NCBI GenBank assembly: GCA_028284345.1
Contig: JANQRY010000006.1
Span: 496,001-560,000 of the forward strand
Direction of reading: 5' to 3'
DNA: 64,000 nucleotides
From: Hyphococcus sp.
Lineage (GTDB): Bacteria; Pseudomonadota; Alphaproteobacteria; Caulobacterales; Parvularculaceae
This document shows, one piece after another, positions 35,196 through 43,668 of the stretch. The notes below the pieces were generated by a model. That model had not been told where the DNA came from. It saw only the letters and a list, made by a program, of their open reading frames with translations, and ran no database searches. The first letter of the stretch is position 1. Each line of letters opens with the position of its first letter. A program made the position numbers and the translations under genes.

Positions 35196-37226
35196 ATGCT
35201 GCAACACCTCGTCATCGCTCTCGCCGCCGCGGCGGCGGCGCAAAGCGTAGAGCCCGCGGAACAGGAAACCGTCAGGAAACAGGAAGCGGCGACCGCCGTG
35301 CAGTCAGCTCAATCGGCGGCGCAACCGGCTCAACGGCAGATCCAGCGCCAGATCACCCGTCAGCCCGCGCCGACCCGTCAGGTCGTGCGGCGCATTACGC
35401 AAACAGACAGTTTTCATGACCCGAAATCCGTCAGCTGGTACTTCCGCTACGGACTTTCCAGCAACGCCTACAAGAATGCGTGGGACACGTATAAGGGACG
35501 CGGGCAGGTTCCCATCGACATCGAGACCGACCGCATCGGGTCCAATACGCGCTATTCCGGCGTTTGGCAGAAGAACGAGGACAATCGCGGCTGGGTTAGC
35601 TATCGCAACCTCACCAGCGACGGCTTTCACGAAAAATGGGCGGAGTATCGCGACAAGGGCTATCGTCCCATTGATCAGGATACGGCCATGGTCAACGGCG
35701 CGGTGCGCTATTCGCTGATCATGGTCCAAAACAAGGAGGGCCTCAAATGGATCTCCAACCGCAACCTCACCAGCGCCCAGTTCAGCGAGAAGTTCAACCA
35801 GTATAAGGGCGAGTACATGCCGATCGATGTGGACGCGGTGAACGTCAACGGGAGCATGCGCTACTCGATCATCTGGGTGGAGAATAAATCCAACACCGGC
35901 TGGGTCGAACTCCGGGACATGACGCCGAATACCTACGGCGAGAAGTTCAAACAATATAGCGATCAGGGATACCGGGTCGCCGATCTCGATTGTTATGCAA
36001 ATACGAGTGGCCAACTGCGCTATGCGGCGATCTGGGAGAAGAACAAGCCGGGCCGCGGCTGGGCGGCGCGCCGGGAGATGTCGGCGACAGGCTTGCGCAA
36101 CTGGTGGAAGAAATACGCCGATCAAGGCATGCGCGTCATCGACATCGAGATCTGCCCCCGCAAAAGCGGCTCAGGCGTGCGCTACGCCGCGGTCTGGCGT
36201 GAGAACGACAAACGCTTCGACTGGTCCGGTCGGGCCGCCGCCGAGCAGGCGCTGTCCGACTATGTCACCAACGCATCCGCGCCGGGCGTCGCCGCCGCGA
36301 TCATCCGCAATGGCGAGGTGCTGTTCCGGGGCGGCGCGGGCGACGCGGACTCTGAGAAAAGCATCCGCGCCCATGCGGGCACGATCTATCGTCTCGCCTC
36401 GGTGTCAAAGGCCGTCGCGGGAACCCTCGCCTACGACATGGAGGAAGCGGGTATTATCGATCTCGACGATCGCACGGACACGCTAATTTCCGGCCTCGGA
36501 ACGCAACACGTCCACACGGTGCGCCAGCTTCTGCGCAATGAAAGCTGCGTCGAACACTACACCAGCGACGGCAACAACGATAACGGCACGCAGGTCACCT
36601 ATCAGACCGCGCAGAACGCCCTCGACAATCATATGGGCGGCGCCATGAAGGCCAACAGCTGGATCATTTCCGGCTGCTCCACCGGCCAGTGGAATTATTC
36701 AACCCATGGCTACACCCTCGCCGGCGCGGCGCTCGAAGCCGAAGGCGGCGCATCCTTCGCCAACCTCCTCCGCACCCGGATCAGCGACCCCTTCAATCTC
36801 GACACGCTGCGGGTGGAGTTCCGCACCTCGCCGGATTCGAGCGGCGAACGGGCGAAGATCTATACAAACAGCGGTCCGGTGAGCGATTCCGGGTTCCAGA
36901 ACACAAGCTGGAAGGCCGGCGGCGGCGGCATGGAAGCCTCCGCCCTCGACCTTGCCCGCTTCGGCGATGCGGTCCTGCGCAATCGCTATTTCCCGCAAGG
37001 AACCCGCGACACGATGTGGACAGGCTCGCAGAACGGCCGCGCAAACGGCTGGTCCTTCAGCGGCGGTCAGGCAACCAAGGGCGGCGATCAGCAGGGCTCC
37101 GACAGCCATATCCGCATTGATACGAACACCGGCGTCACCGTCGTCGTTCTCACCAACGTCAACCCGCCGGGGGTGGAGACAAGCACGCTGTCGAACCAGC
37201 TCCGCGGTATCGCCAACGCGAACTGA
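35196..37226 (+). CDS. Secreted serine hydrolase with five BTRD1-like repeats and beta-lactamase fold
   Basis: The ATG at 35196 follows AAAAGGGAGG. After a short signal (MLQHLVIALAAAAAAQS) and a Gln/Arg-rich linker come five repeats of about 50 residues (roughly 79-338). Each reads like W-x-x-Y-R-N-L-T ... GYRPIDQD ... RYSLIMVQN, the BTRD1 type seen in fungal polyglycine hydrolases. The C-terminal serine beta-lactamase-like domain has SVSK (Ser402, Lys405) and YSTHGY with Tyr501, where Thr replaces the usual Asn of YxN, plus a late KGGDQQG box. A secreted peptidase or esterase is likely; the substrate is unknown. Confidence 0.87.
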   Translation: MLQHLVIALAAAAAAQSVEPAEQETVRKQEAATAVQSAQSAAQPAQRQIQRQITRQPAPTRQVVRRITQTDSFHDPKSVSWYFRYGLSSNAYKNAWDTYKGRGQVPIDIETDRIGSNTRYSGVWQKNEDNRGWVSYRNLTSDGFHEKWAEYRDKGYRPIDQDTAMVNGAVRYSLIMVQNKEGLKWISNRNLTSAQFSEKFNQYKGEYMPIDVDAVNVNGSMRYSIIWVENKSNTGWVELRDMTPNTYGEKFKQYSDQGYRVADLDCYANTSGQLRYAAIWEKNKPGRGWAARREMSATGLRNWWKKYADQGMRVIDIEICPRKSGSGVRYAAVWRENDKRFDWSGRAAAEQALSDYVTNASAPGVAAAIIRNGEVLFRGGAGDADSEKSIRAHAGTIYRLASVSKAVAGTLAYDMEEAGIIDLDDRTDTLISGLGTQHVHTVRQLLRNESCVEHYTSDGNNDNGTQVTYQTAQNALDNHMGGAMKANSWIISGCSTGQWNYSTHGYTLAGAALEAEGGASFANLLRTRISDPFNLDTLRVEFRTSPDSSGERAKIYTNSGPVSDSGFQNTSWKAGGGGMEASALDLARFGDAVLRNRYFPQGTRDTMWTGSQNGRANGWSFSGGQATKGGDQQGSDSHIRIDTNTGVTVVVLTNVNPPGVETSTLSNQLRGIANAN

Positions 37227-37233
37227 CAGGCGC

Positions 37234-37259
37234 GCGCGGCCGGGGAAAACCGGCCGCGC
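37234..37259. terminator. Bidirectional hairpin between convergent genes
   Basis: A perfect ten-base stem (GCGCGGCCGG, with CCGGCCGCGC) closes a six-base GGAAAA loop. It lies between the stops of the hydrolase gene and the convergent AbgT gene, so it could end transcription from both sides. There is no T-tract on either flank, so it is an intrinsic terminator of weak type at best, or a 3'-end stabiliser. Confidence 0.5.
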
Positions 37260-37264
37260 TTCCC

Positions 37265-38854
37265 TCAAGGCGTATAGTAAGTGGGCGATCCCGGCCCGAC
37301 GGGCAGGTCGAGACCAAAGGTCCAGAAGACGAAGAAGATGGACCAAGTCAGTATAAAGAAGATCGTATAGGGCAGCATCATGGCGATCAGGGTCCCGACG
37401 CCGAGATTTTTGTCGTAACGCGTCGCCCAGGCGAGAATCAGCCCGAAATAGCTCATCATCGGCGTGATGATGTTGGTCGAGGAATCGCCGATGCGGTAGG
37501 CGGCCTGTATTGCCTCGGGCGCATAGCCGATCAGCATCAGCATGGGCACAAAGATCGGCGCGGTCACGGCCCATTGTGCTGAGGCCGAGCCCAAAGACAG
37601 ATTGATCAGCGCGCACATGAGGATAAAGACGAAAAAGACGCCGGGTCCCGTCATCCCGGTGTTCTGCAGGAACTGCGCCCCCGCCACGGCGCTGATGGCG
37701 CCGAGATTGGTCCAGCCGAAAAAGGCGACAAACTGCGCGGCGAAAAAGACCAGCACAATATAAAGGCCGAGCGACGAAAGCGCGGCCGCCATAGCGTCAA
37801 TCACGTCGCGGTCGGTTTTCATGGAGCCGACGGCGCGGCCATATGCGTATCCCGCGACGACGAAGAAAATCAGTATCCAGACGACAAAGCCGCGGAAGAA
37901 CGGCGAATTGATGCGATCCCCGGTCTCCGGATTGCGCAGGACGCCCCACTCCGGCATGAGCGTCAGCGCCATGAAGGCGAAAACGCCGAGAATGCCGAGG
38001 CCGGCCCAGAGGAGACCCTTCTTCTCCGCCGCGCTCAAGCGTTCCATCATGTGCTTGTCGAGGATGGTGGCGTCGGCCCCGGACGGATCGTATTTGCCAA
38101 GCTTCGGTTCAACGATGAAGATCGTCACCAGCGAGCCGACAATGGTGATCAGAAAGGTCGAGGCGACCATGAAATACCAGTTGGCGGTGGCGACGACGAT
38201 ATAGTCCGGGTCAATGAGGCGCGCGGCTTCCTGCGTGATGCCGGCGAGCAAGGGATCAATCGTACCGATCAGCAGATTGGCGCTGTAGCCGCCGGAAACG
38301 CCGGCGAAGGCCGCCGCCATGCCCGCCAGCGGATGGCGGCCGAGGGCGTAAAAGATCGCCGCGGCGAGCGGGATCAGCACCACATAGCCGACTTCTGAAG
38401 CCGTATTGGAAACGATGCCGGCGAAGACGATGGCAACCGTCACCACATGACGCGGCGCCGACAGCACCATGGCGCGCACCGCCGCGGAAAGAAGCCCGGA
38501 CTTCTCCGCGACGCCGACCCCGAGCATGGCCACCAGCACAACGCCAAGCGGGGCGAAGCTGGTAAAGTTGGTGACAAGGTTAGTGAAGATGCGCCGGACG
38601 CCGTCGCCGTTCAAAAGACTGACCGCGCGGATCATGCCGTCCTCCGCCACGCCGCGTGCGCCCGCCGGCCGCGGGTCCTCCACCGCCAAGCCGATCCAGC
38701 CGAAAAATCCCGACACCACGACAATGCCGGCGGCGAGTACGGCGAAAAGCGTCACCGGATGGGGCAGAAGATTGCCCAACCATTCGACGCCATCGAGAAA
38801 ACGGGTGAAAGCGTTGCGGCGCGGCGCGGCCGCCTGCGGCTGCACAGTTGTCAT
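37265..38854 (-). CDS. AbgT family transporter
   Basis: The 529-residue integral membrane protein has about 12 hydrophobic segments. It shows the AbgT pattern: HPVTLFAVLAAGIVVVSGFFG, NFTSFAPLGVVLVAMLGVGVAEKSGLLSA, SNTASEVGYVVLIPL, GYSANLLIGTIDPLLAGITQEAA and GDSSTNIITPMMSYFG. Known members move p-aminobenzoyl-glutamate or export sulfonamide-type antimetabolites using ion gradients; direction cannot be told from sequence. No abgA or abgB hydrolase gene is beside it. The region after its start toward 39054 is AT-rich. Confidence 0.92.
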   Translation of the reverse strand: MTTVQPQAAAPRRNAFTRFLDGVEWLGNLLPHPVTLFAVLAAGIVVVSGFFGWIGLAVEDPRPAGARGVAEDGMIRAVSLLNGDGVRRIFTNLVTNFTSFAPLGVVLVAMLGVGVAEKSGLLSAAVRAMVLSAPRHVVTVAIVFAGIVSNTASEVGYVVLIPLAAAIFYALGRHPLAGMAAAFAGVSGGYSANLLIGTIDPLLAGITQEAARLIDPDYIVVATANWYFMVASTFLITIVGSLVTIFIVEPKLGKYDPSGADATILDKHMMERLSAAEKKGLLWAGLGILGVFAFMALTLMPEWGVLRNPETGDRINSPFFRGFVVWILIFFVVAGYAYGRAVGSMKTDRDVIDAMAAALSSLGLYIVLVFFAAQFVAFFGWTNLGAISAVAGAQFLQNTGMTGPGVFFVFILMCALINLSLGSASAQWAVTAPIFVPMLMLIGYAPEAIQAAYRIGDSSTNIITPMMSYFGLILAWATRYDKNLGVGTLIAMMLPYTIFFILTWSIFFVFWTFGLDLPVGPGSPTYYTP

Positions 38855-39053
38855 AGAGAGGTCTCCAATTCGAAGGAGTCGCTGATCTAGCAGGCGATTG
38901 GAGAGCGATCGGCGCCCAAAATCAACCGGTAGATGAAGCGGAGAGAATGTGACTTCGCCCGGAATACAAGGGAGAGGAAAATGAGCGTTAACGATTCAGC
39001 ACTAAAAATGGAAATCTGCATGCTTCGTGAAACATAGAATGGTGTTTTGTGAG

Positions 39054-39620
39054 CTAGCGGGGGGATTTTTTGGGACGTCTATTCCCGAAAAATTTGATTG
39101 AGTGCTTTCCGTCGCTACTCTTCTTCGCTGCAATCTCTCCATAAAGCCGTGCCAGAGTGAAAACGACTCTAATAGCCGCTCCCGCTACTATCGAATCATT
39201 CTCCACTAGTTTTTTCTTTAGTTCAGGGCGGCTTTCAACAAACTTTGCAATCGCATTATTAAATTCTTCCGCCTTCGCATGAGCCAAGTTATTTCTTAAG
39301 TCGTTTATATCTTTAATATCACGAAGCATCTCACCAGATACTTTGTCCTTGTACAACGATTTAAAAATCTGAAACTTCGTACCGAAAAACATCCTATCCC
39401 ACTTAATCTCATCGGGATGCGGTAAAGATACCTTGCAAGCATTTTCTATGTGCATTTCGATCAGAAAGTGTCCCCTCAAAGTGACCCGCTCAATCGGATC
39501 ATCATCATTAAAAAATTCTGCTACCCTTTCCGTTAATTTCTTCATAGCTCTGTCGTTGGCCTTAGCTTTTTCAACCACGGTTGCAATTTTTCCCTGAAGT
39601 TCCTTCTTTTTATCTGTCAC
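39054..39620 (-). CDS. HEPN-like protein in an AT-rich island
   Basis: The 188-residue protein is helical. It carries the RNN-LAH hexamer (Arg, four residues, His) in NDLRNNLAHAK, the Rx4H signature of HEPN domains that often cleave RNA. The upstream helix RGHFLIEMHIENAC fits the family's first helix. The tail is Lys/Arg-rich. It starts with GTG and a weak AAGAG site. Codon use and base composition differ sharply from the GC-rich neighbours (about 35-45% GC by eye), so transfer is likely. No antitoxin-like MNT gene is adjacent; a toxin or defence role is inference. Confidence 0.6.
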   Translation of the reverse strand: MTDKKKELQGKIATVVEKAKANDRAMKKLTERVAEFFNDDDPIERVTLRGHFLIEMHIENACKVSLPHPDEIKWDRMFFGTKFQIFKSLYKDKVSGEMLRDIKDINDLRNNLAHAKAEEFNNAIAKFVESRPELKKKLVENDSIVAGAAIRVVFTLARLYGEIAAKKSSDGKHSIKFFGNRRPKKSPR

Positions 39621-40086
39621 GCTCTTAGTCCGTATCCTCTATTCGTTTACGTGATAGTGCCATCATTGTTTTTCCTTCGCTCATTGCTGTGATACCGGTG
39701 ACAAAACAACTATTCAAAACTTCATATAGTTTATTAGTGAGCGTGCAGGTACTTCCTAGATAGGGGCAAATACTTACCACCTATCCACCGAATGTGTGTT
39801 TCGAATCCGTATCAGCCACCGGATTTCAAACTGAAAGTTGCCCGGCCGACCGGGGCGAGCCGCCCCGCCCGCACACAACCATAACCGTAAACTCTTCAAG
39901 GAATCCCACATTTGGTCGATAGATATGCACGCACCTTACGGGCGGCCCTATGATCGGCGACATGAATATTGCGACCCTATCGCCGATGCCGGCGCGCCCA
40001 TGACGTCCATGGCGCCGGCGCCCATACGCCGCTTGCAACGCCGTGCGAGGCGTGGTTGTCATGGCCCATTCCCAAAGGACCGCGCC
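39621..40086. other. AT-rich to GC-rich transition and metC leader region
   Basis: The first 200 bases continue the AT-rich composition of the HEPN gene and contain no gene. A T-arm-like sequence (TTTCGAATCCGTATCAGCC, near 39799-39817) resembles the 3' part of a tRNA or integrase attachment site, but no tRNA folds around it. GC content returns at 39838. Two hairpins follow: CGGGGCG-AGC-CGCCCCG at 39851-39867 and an eight-base stem (ATCGGCGA with TCGCCGAT) at 39953-39987. They may belong to the metC leader; I could not match them to a known SAM riboswitch. Confidence 0.4.
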
Positions 40087-41247
40087 ATGAAGGATAAAAC
40101 CAAGCTGATCGCCGCCGGGCGCCCCCATGGGCGCAGCGCTCATCCGGTGAACCCGCCGGTGGAGCGGGTCTCGACGGTGCTCTTTCCGACCTATGACGAC
40201 TATCTGGAAGGGGCGCGGACGATCAATTACGGCCGGCTCGGCGCCTCGACCCACCGGGCGCTTGAAGAGGCGGTGACGGTGCTTGAGGGCGGGTTCGAAA
40301 CGCGCCTCGCGCCCTCGGGGCTCGCCGCCTGCAACACCGCGATCCTCGCCTTTGTCGGCGCCGGCGACCATGTCCTGATGACCGACGCCGCTTACGACCC
40401 GACGCGCAAATTCTGCGAGAAATTCCTGGCCCGGTTCGGCGTTGAAACGACTTTTTACGATCCCATGAGCGACCGGGACGCCATCGCCGGCCTGATGCGG
40501 CCGGAAACGAAGGTTGTCTTCGCCGAATCCCCCGGCTCTCTCACCTTCGAGGTGCAGGACATGCCCGCCCTCGCCGACGCCGCCCATGCGAACGGCGCGG
40601 TGCTGATCGCCGACAACACCTGGGCCGCCGGATATTTCTGCAAGCCAATTGCCCTTGGCGCCGATGTCAGCATTCAGGCGGCGACAAAATATCTCAGCGG
40701 CCACGCCGACTGTCTTGTGGGAACCGTCACCTCGGCTAACGAAACCGCAGCGAAGAAAATCTATATGGCGCTGTTGCAGTTGGGCTCAAACGTGTCGGCT
40801 GACGACGCCTATCTCATCCTGCGCGGCGTGCGCACGCTTTCGGCGCGTCTGGAACGCCATCAGGAAAACGGATTGGCGCTGGCGAAATGGCTGGCGAAAC
40901 GCAGCGAAGTCGAACGGGTCATTCACCCGGCGCTGAAAGGATGTCCCGGTCAGGCGACGTGGAAACGCGATTTCACCGGCGCGTCCGGGCTTTTTGCGGC
41001 GGTGCTGAAGCCGGCGCCCCTGCCGGCGCTGAAGGCGTTTTTCAATGGGCTGAAACTGGTCGGCATCGGCTTTTCCTGGGGCGGCTATGAAAGCCTCGCC
41101 CTCCCCGTCCATCCGGAACGCTACCGCACCGCAACCGCCTGGGAAGAGGAAGGCCCCGTGGTGCGCTTTCACGCGGGCCTTGAGGATATTGACGACATCA
41201 AGGCCGACATCGACAATGGGTTCGCCGCAATGACGCAGGCGCAATAG
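40087..41247 (+). CDS. metC: Cystathionine beta-lyase
   Basis: The start at 40087 (MKDKTKLIAAGRPHG) matches the family; the frame continues upstream without plausible coding. The 386-residue PLP enzyme of the Cys/Met metabolism fold has the Schiff-base Lys201 in QAATKYLSGHAD. Further motifs are YGRLGASTHRALEEAV, APSGLAACNTAILAF and ESPGSLTFEVQDMPALADAAH. It makes homocysteine from cystathionine in methionine synthesis. SWGGYESLALP near the C-terminus is typical of MetC rather than MetB. It stands directly beyond the AT-rich island. Confidence 0.93.
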   Translation: MKDKTKLIAAGRPHGRSAHPVNPPVERVSTVLFPTYDDYLEGARTINYGRLGASTHRALEEAVTVLEGGFETRLAPSGLAACNTAILAFVGAGDHVLMTDAAYDPTRKFCEKFLARFGVETTFYDPMSDRDAIAGLMRPETKVVFAESPGSLTFEVQDMPALADAAHANGAVLIADNTWAAGYFCKPIALGADVSIQAATKYLSGHADCLVGTVTSANETAAKKIYMALLQLGSNVSADDAYLILRGVRTLSARLERHQENGLALAKWLAKRSEVERVIHPALKGCPGQATWKRDFTGASGLFAAVLKPAPLPALKAFFNGLKLVGIGFSWGGYESLALPVHPERYRTATAWEEEGPVVRFHAGLEDIDDIKADIDNGFAAMTQAQ

Positions 41248-41261
41248 CTGAGGCAGCATGG

Positions 41262-41570
41262 ATGCGTGGTAAATTGGGTATTGCAGCGGCCGGTCTGCTT
41301 TTCCTGCCCGGGTGCCTGACGACCTCCGGCAATGTCCGGACGGTGACGTCGGAGCCGGCGGGCGCGCTGGTCAGCATCGCCGGCTACGGCGAATGCGAAA
41401 CGCCGTGCACAGTCAAGCTGAACGAAATGCGCGAACTGACCGTCGCAAAGGCCGGCTACAAGGCCCAGCGTTTTCGCGTCGCGCCAGGCAATAAGGACGT
41501 TCACGTTATTTTGCAGCTCGCCGCGCCGACAAAAGACGTCGACGCGACGCAGTTGCCGGAACTTGAGTAA
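41262..41570 (+). CDS. PEGA-domain lipoprotein
   Basis: The 102-residue product has a lipoprotein signal with lipobox LFLPGC (Cys18). A PEGA-like domain follows, with the hallmark SEPAGALVSIAGYGECETPCTVKLNEM and KAGYKAQRFRV. PEGA domains are small beta-rich modules in envelope proteins. It follows metC after 14 bases with no ribosome binding site of note, so co-transcription is possible, but a link to methionine is not implied. Confidence 0.82.
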   Translation: MRGKLGIAAAGLLFLPGCLTTSGNVRTVTSEPAGALVSIAGYGECETPCTVKLNEMRELTVAKAGYKAQRFRVAPGNKDVHVILQLAAPTKDVDATQLPELE

Positions 41571-41587
41571 TCTTTAGACGGATAGTC

Positions 41588-41664
41588 TGGCGACCCCGGC
41601 AGGACTCGAACCTGCAACCCTCGGCTTCGAAGGCCGATGCTCTATCCAATTGAGCTACGGAGCC
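41588..41664 (-). tRNA. tRNA-Arg (anticodon TCG)
   Basis: On the minus strand the sequence folds as a full cloverleaf with encoded CCA (77 bases). The acceptor stem GGCTCCG/CGGGGTC has two G-U pairs. The anticodon loop CTTCGAA sits in a perfect TCGGC/GCCGA stem, giving anticodon TCG (codon CGA). The T-arm is GCAGG-TTCGAGT-CCTGC. It is nearly identical to the Arg tRNA 70 bases away. Confidence 0.95.
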
Positions 41665-41733
41665 CCGTATTTTGAAGGCGAGATCATAGAGCACGTTATT
41701 GGGAGTACAAGCGCGTTGCCGCGAGACCAAAAA

Positions 41734-41810
41734 TGGCGACCCCGGCAGGACTCGAACCTGCAACCGTCGGCTTAGAAGGCCGGCGCTCTATCCAGTTGAG
41801 CTACGGGGCC
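41734..41810 (-). tRNA. tRNA-Arg (anticodon TCT)
   Basis: Cloverleaf with encoded CCA on the minus strand (77 bases). The anticodon loop is CTTCTAA, anticodon TCT (codon AGA). The anticodon stem has a C-A mismatch at its first pair (CCGGC with GCCGA), which its neighbour lacks. The acceptor stem is GGCCCCG/CGGGGTC. The T-arm is identical to that of the tRNA-Arg (TCG) next to it. Confidence 0.94.
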
Positions 41811-41836
41811 GCTAGACGTCTATGGACCGGCGGACG

Positions 41837-42145
41837 TTAATGGGTCCAGGGCGATCTTCGTTTGAAAGCGAAGTTATCAGCATAGGCTTTGGCGTGCGTT
41901 TCCGACTTCCTGGGGCTTTCGAGGCGATAGGCGATGGCGTGTTTTTCCGCAAACGCCACCGCTTCCTCGCGCGTGTCGAAGGTCAAGCGCACCTGGCTCG
42001 CCGTCATGTCGTCGGCGCTCGTCCAGCCCATCAGCGGGTCGATGCGCCGGGCGGTCTCGGCGTCAAAGTCGAGGCGCCAGGATTTGGTGTTGGCGCGGCC
42101 CGATTGCATCGCCGTTTTCGCCGGCTGGTAGATACGCGCAAACAT
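41837..42145 (-). CDS. NDUFS4-like complex I accessory subunit (ETC complex I subunit region)
   Basis: The start at 42145 ([16 protein letters not shown]) follows an AAAGGCGAGG site; the 18-residue extension upstream overlaps the tRNA-Pro gene and is rejected. The 102 residues match the NDUFS4 18-kDa subunit: [61 protein letters not shown]. In Alphaproteobacteria and mitochondria this supernumerary subunit binds the peripheral arm of NADH dehydrogenase. It lies among tRNA genes, not in the nuo operon, as is common. Confidence 0.92.
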   Translation of the reverse strand: MFARIYQPAKTAMQSGRANTKSWRLDFDAETARRIDPLMGWTSADDMTASQVRLTFDTREEAVAFAEKHAIAYRLESPRKSETHAKAYADNFAFKRRSPWTH

Positions 42146-42198
42146 ATGCCTCGCCTTTCCCGATTGTTCCGTTCTTTGCCGTCGTTTCGAGCGCGGCA

Positions 42199-42275
42199 TG
42201 GTCGGGGCGGCAAGATTCGAACTTGCGACCCTCTGCTCCCAAAGCAGATGCGCTACCAGGCTGCGCTACGCCCCG
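42199..42275 (-). tRNA. tRNA-Pro (anticodon TGG)
   Basis: Minus-strand cloverleaf of 77 bases with encoded CCA. The acceptor CGGGGCG/CGCCCCG is perfect, the anticodon stem TCTGC/GCAGA is perfect with loop TTTGGGA, giving anticodon TGG, and the T-arm is GCAAG-TTCGAAT-CTTGC. It lies just upstream of the NDUFS4-like gene on the same strand. Confidence 0.95.
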
Positions 42276-42341
42276 ACGCGCCGCGTCGCGCCCATCTGGG
42301 CCATCTCGCAGATGATGTAAAGATTTGGCGTTTCGGCGGGC

Positions 42342-42896
42342 TTAATTTTCCGGATCGGCCCGCAACTCAACCGCCAGCAATCCCTTGCCCCCTTCGCCGA
42401 AGGAAACCTGCACCCGCTGGCCCTGTTGCAATTCGCCAAGACCGCTCGCCCGGACGGTTTCCATGTGGACGAAGATGTCCGCCGTGCCTTCGCCGCGGGT
42501 CAGAAAGCCGTAGCCCTTGGCGCGGTTGAACCATTTCACCTGGGCGCGGACAAAATCGCCGGCGGGCGTCTGGCTGACCGGCGCGGGGGCCGGCGTAATC
42601 GCCGACGCCGTCGATTCGTCGATGTCGATCAGGCGCAGCGCCTGCAGGCCCTTGCTGCGGCGCACAACCTCGCAGGCGACGGTCGCGCCCTCGCGCGCTG
42701 ATTCGCGCCCGGCTGCCTTCAAGCAGGATGAGTGGATGAGAACGTCGCCGTGGTCGCTGTCGGGGACGATGAAACCGTACCCTTTTGTCGTGTCAAACCA
42801 CTTCACCACGCCCTTGAGCGTAAAGCTTTCCTCGTCCGTGTCATCGTTCGTTTCGGGCTCTGACGAAGATGAAATACGGTCGGCCATAGTCGTCAT
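42342..42896 (-). CDS. Two-domain cold-shock protein
   Basis: The 184-residue protein has two cold-shock domains. The first is about residues 27-92 ([31 protein letters not shown]), the second about 115-180 ([31 protein letters not shown]), each with RNP1 and RNP2. An acidic N-terminus and a Pro/Ala linker flank them. Double-CSD proteins are characteristic of Alphaproteobacteria and bind single-stranded nucleic acid. The start at 42896 follows GGGGGG at short spacing; the ATG at 42887 is an alternative. A long AT-rich leader lies upstream. Confidence 0.92.
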   Translation of the reverse strand: MTTMADRISSSSEPETNDDTDEESFTLKGVVKWFDTTKGYGFIVPDSDHGDVLIHSSCLKAAGRESAREGATVACEVVRRSKGLQALRLIDIDESTASAITPAPAPVSQTPAGDFVRAQVKWFNRAKGYGFLTRGEGTADIFVHMETVRASGLGELQQGQRVQVSFGEGGKGLLAVELRADPEN

Positions 42897-43089
42897 ACGC
42901 CCCCCAGGCGGTGGTCGTCTCTTATTGGTTTTTCCAATTAACTATAATCCAGAACACCGCAGCCGTCATGCCCTCCGGCGCAAGCAATACGCGTTTTTCG
43001 GTAGTTAAAGACACTTTTTCTCTAAAAAGTTGCAGTGATTGGATAACATTACGCACCATTTTAGACGCAATGAGCGAAGTATTGTTCGA
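42897..43089. promoter_or_regulatory. AT-rich leader region upstream of the cold-shock gene
   Basis: This 193-base gap between the YbjN stop and the cold-shock start is AT-rich. It contains a seven-base hairpin ACTTTTT-CTCT-AAAAAGT (43013-43030). Long structured 5' leaders that respond to temperature are known for cold-shock genes, so this may be one, but I see no established motif. Transcription from further upstream is possible. Confidence 0.3.
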
Positions 43090-43536
43090 TTAGGCGATCG
43101 CTTGTGATTCGAGATCCGTCAGGAACTTTTGAATCAGCAACAGAAAGACATCAAAGTCTGATTCGATGTTCTCCGACGACACGCCGCCGGCGGAATTGCG
43201 GTCCATCTGAATCGCCACATCGCCGTCCCGATCAATATAGGCCCGACCGAACTTCACTTCATTGTTGAATTTATTGAGAAACTGATAGCCGACCTCATTG
43301 GCCCGGATGCCTGGCCAGACGAGAAACGAAACGTCTCCGTCGGCGCCGTCGACCGCGACGACAATGCGATACTGGGCGACGTCCACATAGACTTTGGTCG
43401 CATCGTAGTCCTGAACGTTATAGCCCTGTTCGCTCAGAATTTTTGCGATGTCGGCCTTGGAAACGCTCTCCGCAAACGCCGCCGATAACGGCGCCGTTGC
43501 AAGCATCATTGAAGCAGCGAAAGCGGCGAATTTCAT
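43090..43536 (-). CDS. YbjN domain-containing secreted protein
   Basis: The start at 43536 (MKFAAFAASMMLATAPLSAAFA) supplies a signal peptide of about 22 residues. The frame upstream to 43578 does not. The mature 126 residues form a YbjN-type domain (DIAKILSEQGYNVQDYDATKVYVDVAQYRIVVAVDGADGDVSFLVW, then FGRAYIDRDGDVAIQMD). This fold resembles secretion chaperones. E. coli YbjN is a stress-related regulator; an exported version is common in Alphaproteobacteria and its role is unknown. Confidence 0.83.
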   Translation of the reverse strand: MKFAAFAASMMLATAPLSAAFAESVSKADIAKILSEQGYNVQDYDATKVYVDVAQYRIVVAVDGADGDVSFLVWPGIRANEVGYQFLNKFNNEVKFGRAYIDRDGDVAIQMDRNSAGGVSSENIESDFDVFLLLIQKFLTDLESQAIA

Positions 43537-43668
43537 GACCAACCCCTCAACAAAAGACCACGCCCCTGAATCTGTCATATAGTTAACGGCATTGCCCGGT
43601 AAAAATCAATTCGCCGGCGCGCGGGACTTGGACGCGCGCCGCTTACAGCATTGATCGTTCAAGGAATT

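Noticed and set aside
39054-39620. HEPN/MNT toxin-antitoxin pair
   Set aside because: There is no nucleotidyltransferase-like or other small antitoxin gene next to the HEPN-like gene.
39790-39820. Possible tRNA gene
   Set aside because: Only a T-loop-like sequence is present; no acceptor, D-arm or anticodon arm can be folded, so it is at best a fragment.
39838-40086. SAM-II or SAM/SAH riboswitch before metC
   Set aside because: Hairpins are present but I could not find the conserved pseudoknot sequences of those classes.
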